32,853 nt of DNA from DASZTV01 sp035548055 (GTDB lineage: Bacteria > Actinomycetota > Actinomycetes > JAFAQI01): the NCBI GenBank assembly GCA_035548055.1, contig DASZTL010000008.1, forward strand, positions 1-32,853. The letters run 5' to 3'. Each line of letters starts with the position of its first letter. The stretch's first letter is position 1. The notes below the pieces were generated by a model. It was not told the origin of the DNA. It was given only the letters and a program-made list of their open reading frames with translations, and ran no database searches. The translations under genes were made by a program, and so were the position numbers. Shown here piece by piece: positions 9,289 through 15,007 of the stretch.

Positions 9289-9507
9289 TCACTGCCCGTC
9301 GCGTGTGACGAGTGCGAGGGCGCGCTCCCCCATCTCGGCTGCCAGCTGCAGCGCGGTGTCGAGGGTGGCTTCGAGGTGCCGGCCGCAGCAGTTCGACCGG
9401 CACACGCCGGGGATCAGGACGTAGTAGTCGGCTTGCTGGGAGCAGGGCCGGGATCGGCTCGGGTCGAGGATCGTAGGCAGCTGGATCACCTGGTCGCACA
9501 TCGTCAC
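9289..9507 (-). CDS. 72-residue cysteine-rich hypothetical protein
   Basis: GTG start at 9507 with GGAGGG at 9520-9515, seven nt upstream, which fixes the start. Cysteines at CDQV, PCSQQAD, GVCRSNCCGRHLE suggest a CxxxC/CxxH metal site; the C-terminal half is a predicted helix (LEATLDTALQLAAEMGERAL). No family recognised. It sits 3 bp from both neighbours in a tight minus-strand operon running against the structural block, so it may act in a different phase. Confidence 0.65.
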   Translation of the reverse strand: MTMCDQVIQLPTILDPSRSRPCSQQADYYVLIPGVCRSNCCGRHLEATLDTALQLAAEMGERALALVTRDGQ

Positions 9508-9510
9508 CGT

Positions 9511-9693
9511 TCAGCCCTCCATCACGTCGTCGAGGGCCGGGTAGCCGGCGGTGCAGCTCGCCTCCAGGCAGGTCACCCAGATCTCTCCGGTTTGCTTGTC
9601 CAATCCGACGAGCAGGGTGTCCCGCCCGTGGTCCTCGCAGCGGAGGATGCGGACCCCCGGGGTGTCTTCGGATGCTTTCCAGATGATCGCCAT
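9511..9693 (-). CDS. 60-residue small phage protein
   Basis: From ATG 9693, with AAAGGAG 8 nt upstream on the minus strand, an excellent ribosome site. Product MAIIWKASEDTPGVRILRCE continues with a strand-rich pattern and CLEASC, ending DDVMEG. The longer in-frame ORF reaching 9855 would cross the hairpin region and is rejected. First gene of the minus-strand trio; its promoter must lie in the hairpin-rich region 9694-9884. Function unknown. Confidence 0.7.
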   Translation of the reverse strand: MAIIWKASEDTPGVRILRCEDHGRDTLLVGLDKQTGEIWVTCLEASCTAGYPALDDVMEG

Positions 9694-9756
9694 GGTGTGT
9701 GCTCCTTTGCGGCGCCTTTGGATGCGGCGGGCCTCGTGCCTGCCGGCTATCGCCGC

Positions 9757-9843
9757 GGTGCACGGCCGAAGAGGCTCGCCGTCAAGGGCGCGACCGCAGG
9801 GAGCGGTACACCTTCCCTTGACGGGGAGACCGGCCGTGCGACC
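9757..9843. repeat. Three-tier extended hairpin, candidate ssDNA origin or packaging signal
   Basis: Nested perfect inverted repeats share one axis. Outer: GCACGGCCG (9760-9768) with CGGCCGTGC (9831-9839), extendable by GGT/ACC with one bulged G. Middle: CCGTCAAGGG (9779-9788) with CCCTTGACGG (9815-9824). Inner: ACCGC (9793-9797) with GCGGT (9803-9807) around the loop AGGGA. Filamentous phages carry such long hairpins as packaging signals and replication origins in their main intergenic region. Here it lies between the divergent minus-strand trio and the genes leading to the initiator. Confidence 0.7.
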
Positions 9844-9864
9844 CGGCTGCCGCATAGCAGCTGC

Positions 9865-9879
9865 GCCGCCGAAGGCGGC
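9865..9879. other. Tight hairpin covering the ribosome site of the next gene
   Basis: GCCGCC-GAA-GGCGGC is a perfect 6-bp stem with a 3-nt loop, ending six bases before ATG 9885. It holds the purine-rich AAGGCGG. It could limit translation of the 72-residue protein and the overlapping initiator, or be part of the origin structure. Confidence 0.5.
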
Positions 9880-9884
9880 TCCTG

Positions 9885-10103
9885 ATGGGTGAACACGAGC
9901 GTCAGCTGGCCGCAGTCAGCGAAGGTTTCTGCCCCTTCCACGGCGGTCGTCTTGCGGTGCCGTCGCGCGTTGATTGGCCGGACCTCTATGAAGGCGAGCG
10001 AGTCGTTGGCGAGTGTCGGCGTTGTGGCGTGACGTGGCTGCTCGGGCCGGGGTCCGACGACGTCGGCACGATCTGGGGGGTTTGTGATGAGGTCGCCTTC
10101 TGA
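9885..10103 (+). CDS. 72-residue CxxH/CxxC protein preceding the initiator
   Basis: ATG 9885 with AAGGCGG upstream. The sequence has CPFHGG near the N-terminus and CRRCGVTW in the middle, a likely zinc ribbon (two Cys, one His, plus Cys). Overlaps the initiator gene by 17 bp, so the two are co-transcribed and probably coupled. No known family; a replication accessory or copy-control role is suggested by position only. Confidence 0.65.
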   Translation: MGEHERQLAAVSEGFCPFHGGRLAVPSRVDWPDLYEGERVVGECRRCGVTWLLGPGSDDVGTIWGVCDEVAF

Positions 10104-11301
10104 GCCCGGTAGGGCTCAGTCTCGGTACGTTGTGAACAGTGTTGCGGCGATCGAGCGGAAGCGTCGGGATCGGGCGCGGGGTGCGCGTAAGGCGCGGTGG
10201 GATCTGCGGCGCAAGTTGGCGTCGGTGACGACGTTGGATCCGCTTGCGTCGTGTGGCCGGTCACCGGTGGAGGAGTTCGTGCCGGTCCGGGTGCGTGAGG
10301 GGGTTGCGTCGTTCACGATGGTGACGACGTGCCAGTCCATCTGGGCCTGTCCGGTGTGTTCGGCGGCGAAGCGGCAGGAACGCGCCGAGCAGACCGACGC
10401 GCGTGCCCGCGCCTGGCTGGCGGCCGGCCACGGCCTGCTGTTCGTCACGTTGACGATGCCGCACACGATCGCGGATGATCTCCCGTCGCTGTTGGCGGTG
10501 CTGAGCGGGGCGTGGCGGCGCGTTCAGCAGCACTCGGCCTGGCGGGCCACCGCGGAGAATCTCGGTGTCGTAGGCGCGCTGAGGGCCACGGAGATCACCC
10601 ACGGGTACAACGGGTGGCATCCGCACTCCCACGTCCTGTTGTGGACGGAACGGCCGGTGACGCAGCGGCAGTGCGACCTGCTGTCCGTGCACCTGTACGA
10701 GCGTTGGGCTGACGCCGTTGAGGCTGAGGGTTTGCGCCGTCCCTCCGCGGAGCATGGTGTGAGGGCGTTGCGGGTGACGACCGGCGCGGGTGCGCTCGCC
10801 AAGTACCTGATGAAGACCCAGGACGGCTACGACCAGGCGCAGTGGTCGGCGTCGACGGAGATGCTTCGGGGTGATCTGAAGAAGGGCCGGTCGAAGCACC
10901 GCAGTTACTTCGAGGTCGCGGAGGCTGCGGTCCGCGGTGATCTCGGCGCGCAGCAGCTGGTGCGCGTTTATGAGCGGGCGACGCGGGGCCGGCGCTGCCA
11001 GGAGATGAGCCGCAACCTGGCGAAGCGGCTGCGCGAGGAGGTCGACGGCCACCTCGAGGAAGCCGTTACACCGACCGTGACGGTTTACGAGCTCAGCAAC
11101 CACGAGTGGAACGTGTTGCGCTCCACCGGCCTGGCACTTGCCTTGCTTTGCTCTGTCGAGCTCGATCTAGAGCGAGGACAGCCGCCGGGTCCCGGCGCTA
11201 CCCGCATCGTGCACCGTGCCTTCGACCGTTACCGTGCGGCGGTCGCGAAGCGCGGCCGGGGCGACCCGCCGCGAGGAATGCCCGCCGCGGTCGTCGCATA
11301 G
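10087..11301 (+). CDS. Rolling-circle replication initiator (HUH, Rep_1-like)
   Basis: 404-residue endonuclease that nicks the double-strand origin and starts rolling-circle replication. Motifs in order: a CQSIWACPVC cysteine cluster with KRQERAEQ, FVTLTMPH (motif I), the metal-binding WHPHSHVLLW (His178, 180, 182) and AKYLMK with the likely catalytic Tyr240 and Lys243. This is the Rep_1 layout of actinobacterial rolling-circle plasmids rather than the Ff gene II type. ATG 10087 is preferred over GTG 10084 because the GGGGGG tract then sits 6 nt upstream. The C-terminal 100 residues show no motif. It follows the hairpin region, where its origin probably lies. Confidence 0.9.
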   Translation: MRSPSEPGRAQSRYVVNSVAAIERKRRDRARGARKARWDLRRKLASVTTLDPLASCGRSPVEEFVPVRVREGVASFTMVTTCQSIWACPVCSAAKRQERAEQTDARARAWLAAGHGLLFVTLTMPHTIADDLPSLLAVLSGAWRRVQQHSAWRATAENLGVVGALRATEITHGYNGWHPHSHVLLWTERPVTQRQCDLLSVHLYERWADAVEAEGLRRPSAEHGVRALRVTTGAGALAKYLMKTQDGYDQAQWSASTEMLRGDLKKGRSKHRSYFEVAEAAVRGDLGAQQLVRVYERATRGRRCQEMSRNLAKRLREEVDGHLEEAVTPTVTVYELSNHEWNVLRSTGLALALLCSVELDLERGQPPGPGATRIVHRAFDRYRAAVAKRGRGDPPRGMPAAVVA

Positions 11302-11433
11302 CGAGTCGATCGTCACTAGCAGCTGCTCGTGAGCGAGCACCGCGGCCGTTGACTTCGCCCCGTGGAGCACTGCGGCGTGCCGCGCGTCGGCCGCGGCCCT
11401 GTACAGGGCCAGAGCGGCCGGCTTGCCCAGCAT
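11167..11433 (-). CDS. Possible 88-residue antisense-overlapping protein
   Basis: From ATG 11433 the frame reads MLGKPAALALYRAAADARHA, then an Ala-rich helix to DSLCDDRGG, with strongly GC-rich third positions in the part that lies outside the initiator gene. The last 134 nt overlap the 3' end of the initiator on the other strand. No good ribosome site. It is the only reading frame that explains the 11302-11448 gap, but the overlap makes it doubtful. Confidence 0.3.
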   Translation of the reverse strand: MLGKPAALALYRAAADARHAAVLHGAKSTAAVLAHEQLLVTIDSLCDDRGGHSSRRVAPAALRDRRTVTVEGTVHDAGSAGTRRLSSL

Positions 11434-11460
11434 GATCGATTTCTCGGCATGATGCTTGCC

Positions 11461-11706
11461 ATGCCTAAGAAACCCCGGATCGGTACCCACGCTTGGTTCA
11501 TGGAGGTCGCGAAGGACGTCGACTGGGGCGCCGACGGTCCTCCCGTTGTTGACGGTGACCGTACGGTCTGGACCGCTCGGCAGATCGGCCGTCACACCTG
11601 GCACTTCGTCGGCCGGGTCAAGGCCTCCTGTTGGCGTGGTGGGTTCGTGACCGGCCTGATCGTCGGTCTCACGTTCGGCCTGGTCCTCCAGCTACTTCCG
11701 TCGTGA
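11461..11706 (+). CDS. 81-residue C-terminally anchored membrane protein
   Basis: Product MPKKPRIGTHAWFMEVAKDV and a mixed soluble part, then a membrane span (about 61-79: FVTGLIVGLTFGLVLQLLP). ATGs at 11449, 11452 and 11461 are in frame; none has a clear ribosome site and 11461 is a choice. Basic N-terminus inside and one C-terminal anchor. It lies between the initiator and the ssDNA-binding candidate; a role in assembly or immunity cannot be told apart. Confidence 0.55.
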   Translation: MPKKPRIGTHAWFMEVAKDVDWGADGPPVVDGDRTVWTARQIGRHTWHFVGRVKASCWRGGFVTGLIVGLTFGLVLQLLPS

Positions 11707-11828
11707 TCGCCGGTGGTTACGGCGTGTCGCCGGTGTGTCCTCTGTCACAGGCGCTATAACCCTCAACAGCACGTTCACTCCCACCAGCCTTTGACGAGGC
11801 TGAATCAACCGAACTGGAGTTGGCACCG

Positions 11829-12200
11829 ATGCCTCTGAATATCCCGCCCCGTTTTATTTGCGCTGGCCTGGCACATCGAGTCGACAAGCGCACTTCCGAG
11901 GCGACCTCGGAAAACCCTGCTCGGCAATACGCCGTCGTGACCGTGCTCACTGACGGAGGCGGGTTCGCAGAGCTCCTCTACGCCCACGACAAGCTCCAGG
12001 CGGCGCCCGAGCAGGGCGAGCAGCTCCAGGTCCTCGTTGACGTCCGCGAGCGGATGCGCGAGGGCACCCGCAAGGACGGCAGCAAGTACAACTACGCCGA
12101 ACTCAGCGTCTTCTTCGCTGCTAACGTTGAGGAAAAGGCGGAGTCGCCGGCGCTCGCCGCCGTCCCGGACTTCCCGCCGAGGGAGCCGAGCTACACCTGA
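11829..12200 (+). CDS. ssDNA-binding protein candidate (pV-like)
   Basis: 123 residues from ATG 11829, with GGAG at 11816-11819, nine nt upstream. The pattern is strand-rich: RFICAGLAHRV, YAVVTVLTD, FAELLYAH, EQLQVLVDV and YNYAELSVFFAA alternate hydrophobic residues as in a small OB-fold barrel, with aromatic and basic positions between, then a Pro/Ala tail. Filamentous phages need an abundant ssDNA-binding protein (pV) to cover the plus strand before packaging. Length, fold pattern and place in the replication block fit. No sequence identity to a known pV or SSB is claimed. It is the last gene before the right junction. Confidence 0.55.
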   Translation: MPLNIPPRFICAGLAHRVDKRTSEATSENPARQYAVVTVLTDGGGFAELLYAHDKLQAAPEQGEQLQVLVDVRERMREGTRKDGSKYNYAELSVFFAANVEEKAESPALAAVPDFPPREPSYT

Positions 12201-12225
12201 CCGTAAGCGCCCTTATCGGCGCAAA

Positions 12226-12266
12226 GGTCGGCCCCGGGCTGTTGACGCAGTCACCGGGGCCTGACC
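12226..12266 (+). terminator. Terminator-like hairpin at the end of the phage
   Basis: GGTC (12226-12229) + GGCCCCGG (12230-12237) pair with CCGGGGCC (12254-12261) + GACC (12263-12266), with one bulged T and a 16-nt loop. It begins 25 bp after the ssDNA-binding candidate. There is no T-tract, as is common in high-GC actinobacteria. Confidence 0.65.
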
Positions 12267-12352
12267 ACCGACACAGGTATCAACCCACCCGTGAGGCGGC
12301 TCCTTTGAACGTACCAATCCGACGGCGGAATTCCGGTAAAGCGCGCGCTCAG

Positions 12353-12380
12353 AATCGGACAAATGTCCATTATCGGCCAT
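12353..12380. other. dif-like site, right prophage junction (attR)
   Basis: On the minus strand: XerC-type arm ATGGCCGATAA, centre TGGACA (identical to the left site), and a degenerate XerD-type arm TTTGTCCGATT. The arm outside the phage fits the dif pattern better than the left site's XerC arm, as expected if it is the host half. The inside arm would be the phage's own. GGACA-AA-TGTCC (12357-12368) also makes a small palindrome across the arm and centre. Confidence 0.8.
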
Positions 12381-12381
12381 C

Positions 12382-12387
12382 TATACT
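12382..12387 (+). promoter_or_regulatory. Candidate -10 element for rbpA
   Basis: TATACT lies immediately outside the right dif site and about 140 nt before the rbpA start. No good -35 is found at 16-18 nt, where prophage DNA now sits. If this is the rbpA promoter, its upstream half was replaced at integration. Confidence 0.35.
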
Positions 12388-12442
12388 CTGGAGGCGAGGA
12401 GCCGACAGCGAACCGACCCGGGCTGCCGGACGTCTTACACGG

Positions 12443-12507
12443 TGACGGCGTACCTGATCGCCGTCAGGGAATCCTCAGATGCATCAGCGACGTTGTTCCT
12501 GACGTCG
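12443..12507 (+). promoter_or_regulatory. Two hairpins in the rbpA leader
   Basis: TGACGGCG (12443-12450) pairs with CGCCGTCA (12459-12466) over an 8-nt loop; CGACGT (12488-12493) pairs with ACGTCG (12502-12507) over an 8-nt loop. Both lie in the probable 5' UTR, the second ending 8 bp before the rbpA ribosome site. They could be leader regulation; chance cannot be excluded. Confidence 0.4.
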
Positions 12508-12526
12508 AACGACTTGGGAGGCCGAC

Positions 12527-12880
12527 ATGGGTGAGCGCGTCCTGCGGGGCAGCCGCCTTGGTACGACGAGCTATGAGATGGACCGCAACACCGACCTGGC
12601 GCCGCGGCGCGAGGTGGTGTTCGACTGCCCGTCCGGCCACGAGACCCGCATGGTGATGGCAAGTGATGCCGAGGTTCCGGCGACCTGGGAGTGTCGCAGC
12701 TGCGGCGTGACCGCGCTGCTTCGCGACGGTGAGCTGCCGGAGGGCCGGGAGACCAAGCATGTCCGGACGCACTGGGACATGCTGCTCGAGCGTCGCTCCG
12801 TTGCCGAGCTCGAGGATGTGCTGAACGAGCGGCTGGCCGAGCTTCACCCAGCGCCCAAGCCTCGCCGCAAGTCGGCCTGA
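12527..12880 (+). CDS. rbpA: RNA polymerase-binding protein RbpA
   Basis: 117-residue actinobacterial transcription factor that binds the principal sigma factor and core RNA polymerase and stabilises the open complex. Visible signatures are the start MGERVLRGSRLGTTSYE, a basic linker APRREVVFDC, the core-domain zinc residues in CPSGH and WECRSCG, and the sigma-interacting end THWDMLLERRS followed by ELEDVLNERL. ATG 12527 has GGGAGG at 12516-12521. It is the first chromosomal gene right of the prophage, with dif only 150 bp upstream. It converges on lnt across 42 bp. Confidence 0.96.
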   Translation: MGERVLRGSRLGTTSYEMDRNTDLAPRREVVFDCPSGHETRMVMASDAEVPATWECRSCGVTALLRDGELPEGRETKHVRTHWDMLLERRSVAELEDVLNERLAELHPAPKPRRKSA

Positions 12881-12922
12881 CCGTCATCGCCAGCCGCTCG
12901 GCGCCGTCGTACGGGCGGGTAG

Positions 12923-14542
12923 TCAGGCGGGCGCCCGTGTGGGTGCCTCAGCCTTGACCTCAATAACCCTCGAGTCGAGGTCGAGGCCGTTGGCCCGTCG
13001 AGCACCTCGAGATTGCACGAACGCGAGGACGAGGGCCAGGCCCGCGAGGCCACTGATGAGCCACTCCGGCCAAGCGCCGATCCGGTCCGCGACGGTCTGC
13101 GGGTCTCGCAACGGCAGCCGCAGGTCGAGGACGCCCGGCTCGAACACTCCGGTACGCGCGATCACGTGGCCGTTCGGGGCGATCATCGCGCTCACGCCGC
13201 TGGTGGCAGCGACCACGACGGCCCGCCCGCTCTCGACGGCGCGCAGTCGGGAGATCGCCAGCTGCTGCGCGGTCTCTCCCCCGTAGCCGCTGTCGCCGGC
13301 ATGCTCGTAGCTGGCGTTGTTCGTCTGGACGACCAGGAGCCGGCCGCCGCCGTTGACCGCCTGCCGGACGACGGCGTCATCGGCGATCTCGAAGCAGATC
13401 GCGTCAGCCAGGCGAACCGCGCCAACCTGCAGCGTTCCGGCCCGGTGCCCGGGGACGAAGTCCTTCGCGATGAGCGAGAACTCGCCCACGATCTTGCTGA
13501 GCACGCTGCGAAACGGCAGGTACTCCCCGAACGGCACCAGATGGCGTTTGACGTAGATCTGCCCCGGCCCGGTCCGGGGTGACCACACGATGCCGGCGTT
13601 CTGGACGTGGTCGGGGCCAGGCCCGTCGATCACTGCTCCGATCAGCGTGGGAACGCCGATGGCGGCGACGGCGGAGTCGACCTGAGCCCGGGCGACCGGG
13701 TCGGTGCGCGGGTCGAGATCCGAGGCGTTCTCCGGCCAGATCACGACGTCCGGACGCGGCAGCGTCCCGGCGGCGACCTTCTGGGCCAGCACCCGGGTCT
13801 CCGTCAGGTGGTTCTGCGTGACGGCATGACGCTGGGCGAACTCCGCGAGGCCGAGCCTGGGGACGTTGCCCTGTACGGCCGCGACCACCGCAGAGCTGGG
13901 CTGCCCGCGGCTCGACGTCCCGGCGGTCGGGAGGCCGATGGCGAGCGGACCGGCGACCACGACGCCGAACGCGCCGAGGGTCAGCGCCGCGGGAGCTCGC
14001 CGGCGGGACAACCCGCCCTCGATCACGAGGTAGGCGAGCAGGCCGCCGCCGAGCGCAACAGCGAAGGTGACCAGCGGAGCGCCGCCGAGGGCCGCGAGGC
14101 GGACCAGCGGGCCGTCTGCCTGGCCGAAGGCCAACCGGGCCCACGGGAAGCCGCCGAAGGGCCATCTGTCGCGCAGGAACTCCTGGCCCACCCACAGCAG
14201 CCCGACTGCTAGTGGCCACCAGCGCAGGCGTCCCACCAGCCACAGCGTGATCCCGAGACCCAGGAACCACAGGGACTCGATCAGCGTGACGACGATCCAG
14301 GCGTCGACCCCGATCGGCTGGAGGAACGACACGGTGGGGATCCACATCCCGAGCCCGGTGAGGTAGCCGAGCCCGGCGGCGGCACGAAGCCGTGTCCCTC
14401 GCACCGCGATCGCCATCGCGGCGACACCGGCCAGCGCCGCGGGCCACCAGTTGAGGGGCGGGAAGGCGGACCAGAGCGCGACGCCCGCGACGACCGCAGT
14501 CGTCGGGCGAGCGAGGCTTCGCGGGCGGGGTAGCCGGATCAC
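12923..14542 (-). CDS. lnt: Apolipoprotein N-acyltransferase
   Basis: Integral membrane enzyme that adds the third acyl chain to lipoproteins, using phospholipid as donor. N-terminal membrane spans (through WLVGRLRWWPLAVGLLW and later GGGLLAYLVIEGG) precede a nitrilase-type domain with the triad positions Glu in VIWPENAS, Lys in YVKRHLVPFGEYLPFR and Cys in ADAICFEIADD, and a final span. From GTG 14542 the length is 539 residues, normal for the family. TAGCGT on the minus strand ends 10 nt before this GTG, suggesting a nearly leaderless start. A TTG at 14563 is the alternative. There is no fused dolichol-phosphate-mannose synthase domain, unlike mycobacterial Ppm1. Confidence 0.93.
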   Translation of the reverse strand: MIRLPRPRSLARPTTAVVAGVALWSAFPPLNWWPAALAGVAAMAIAVRGTRLRAAAGLGYLTGLGMWIPTVSFLQPIGVDAWIVVTLIESLWFLGLGITLWLVGRLRWWPLAVGLLWVGQEFLRDRWPFGGFPWARLAFGQADGPLVRLAALGGAPLVTFAVALGGGLLAYLVIEGGLSRRRAPAALTLGAFGVVVAGPLAIGLPTAGTSSRGQPSSAVVAAVQGNVPRLGLAEFAQRHAVTQNHLTETRVLAQKVAAGTLPRPDVVIWPENASDLDPRTDPVARAQVDSAVAAIGVPTLIGAVIDGPGPDHVQNAGIVWSPRTGPGQIYVKRHLVPFGEYLPFRSVLSKIVGEFSLIAKDFVPGHRAGTLQVGAVRLADAICFEIADDAVVRQAVNGGGRLLVVQTNNASYEHAGDSGYGGETAQQLAISRLRAVESGRAVVVAATSGVSAMIAPNGHVIARTGVFEPGVLDLRLPLRDPQTVADRIGAWPEWLISGLAGLALVLAFVQSRGARRANGLDLDSRVIEVKAEAPTRAPA

Positions 14543-15007
14543 GTCGGCTCGGACGCTACACAACCCGGCTGGATCGGACGTGAGTCCGGATCCGGCCCGG
14601 GTGCCCTTCGGACCGACGTTGAGACGGCCGGCCGCCGCCCCAGCGCCGTTGTCTACTGGGCACCCGGGCCGCTCCCGAGTGGTCGCACCACGCCCGGCCC
14701 CGCACCCGATGGCGTGCCGAAGGCCGACTGGACCTGGCACCAGCTCGATGACAGCGGGTGCACGCTGTCGACGACCGGCCAGTCGGGTACTTCGGCGTGG
14801 TCATCGGCTGAAGGCCACGCGTCCCTGTGGTGGACGGCAGGACCGTAGCGAGGTGGCTCCTCGCGCTGTCAACCGCCCTCTGACCTGCGAAAACGCCCAA
14901 AATCGCAGGTCAGAGGCACGAAAGTTGATCACGACAAGTCCAACATTGCCCGGACAGCCTGCCACCCCGGGACCGATTGGGACCTGCTGGCGGGTCTTCC
15001 TTCGATC
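14543..15007. other. Long intergenic region between lnt and the sulfotransferase gene
   Basis: About 465 bp without a convincing gene. It holds the lnt promoter area and a strong hairpin at 14877-14916. A small Trp-rich plus-strand frame (14714-14848) is probably not real. No RNA gene is recognised. Confidence 0.5.
14877..14916 (-). terminator. Perfect 14-bp inverted repeat, terminator-like
   Basis: CCTCTGACCTGCGA (14877-14890) and TCGCAGGTCAGAGG (14903-14916) are exact complements around a 12-nt A-rich loop. It lies 90 bp after the minus-strand sulfotransferase stop, so it may end that operon. No T-tract follows. The perfection and A-rich loop also suit a dispersed repeat or a protein-binding site. 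Confidence 0.6.

Larger units (their letters stand above)
3520..12369. mobile_element. Inovirus-like filamentous prophage integrated at dif
   Basis: About 8.85 kb between two dif-like direct repeats. Gene content matches a filamentous phage: tiny overlapping membrane-protein genes, a short coat protein with a hydrophobic core and basic C-terminus, a secreted adhesin ending in a membrane anchor (pIII-like), a pVI-like protein, a Zot/pI-like ATPase, a rolling-circle initiator and an ssDNA-binding candidate. The order coat-pIII-pVI-pI is the classical inovirus order. No integrase, transposase or secretin is seen; XerC/XerD use and a single-membrane host explain both. The phage genes look richer in T-ending codons than the flanking host genes. 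Chromosomal genes (DUF5999, rbpA) resume directly outside the repeats. It could be active or domesticated; no coding break was noticed. Confidence 0.88.

Noticed and set aside
8827..9885. A 352-residue plus-strand open frame
   Set aside because: It has no motif, covers three minus-strand genes with good ribosome sites and also the hairpin region, and looks like a GC-driven shadow frame.
3531..12352. A second, inverted dif-like site for CTX-type hairpin integration
   Set aside because: No second copy of the arm-centre pattern was found near either end of the element; the simple double-stranded attP model fits better.
3520..12369. A phage-encoded integrase, transposase or secretin
   Set aside because: None of the frames shows tyrosine or serine recombinase motifs, a DDE pattern or a secretin domain.
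14714..14848. A 44-residue Trp-rich plus-strand frame in the lnt/sulfotransferase gap
   Set aside because: No ribosome site or family; TGG is frequent in GC-rich DNA. It might be a gene remnant but the support is too thin.
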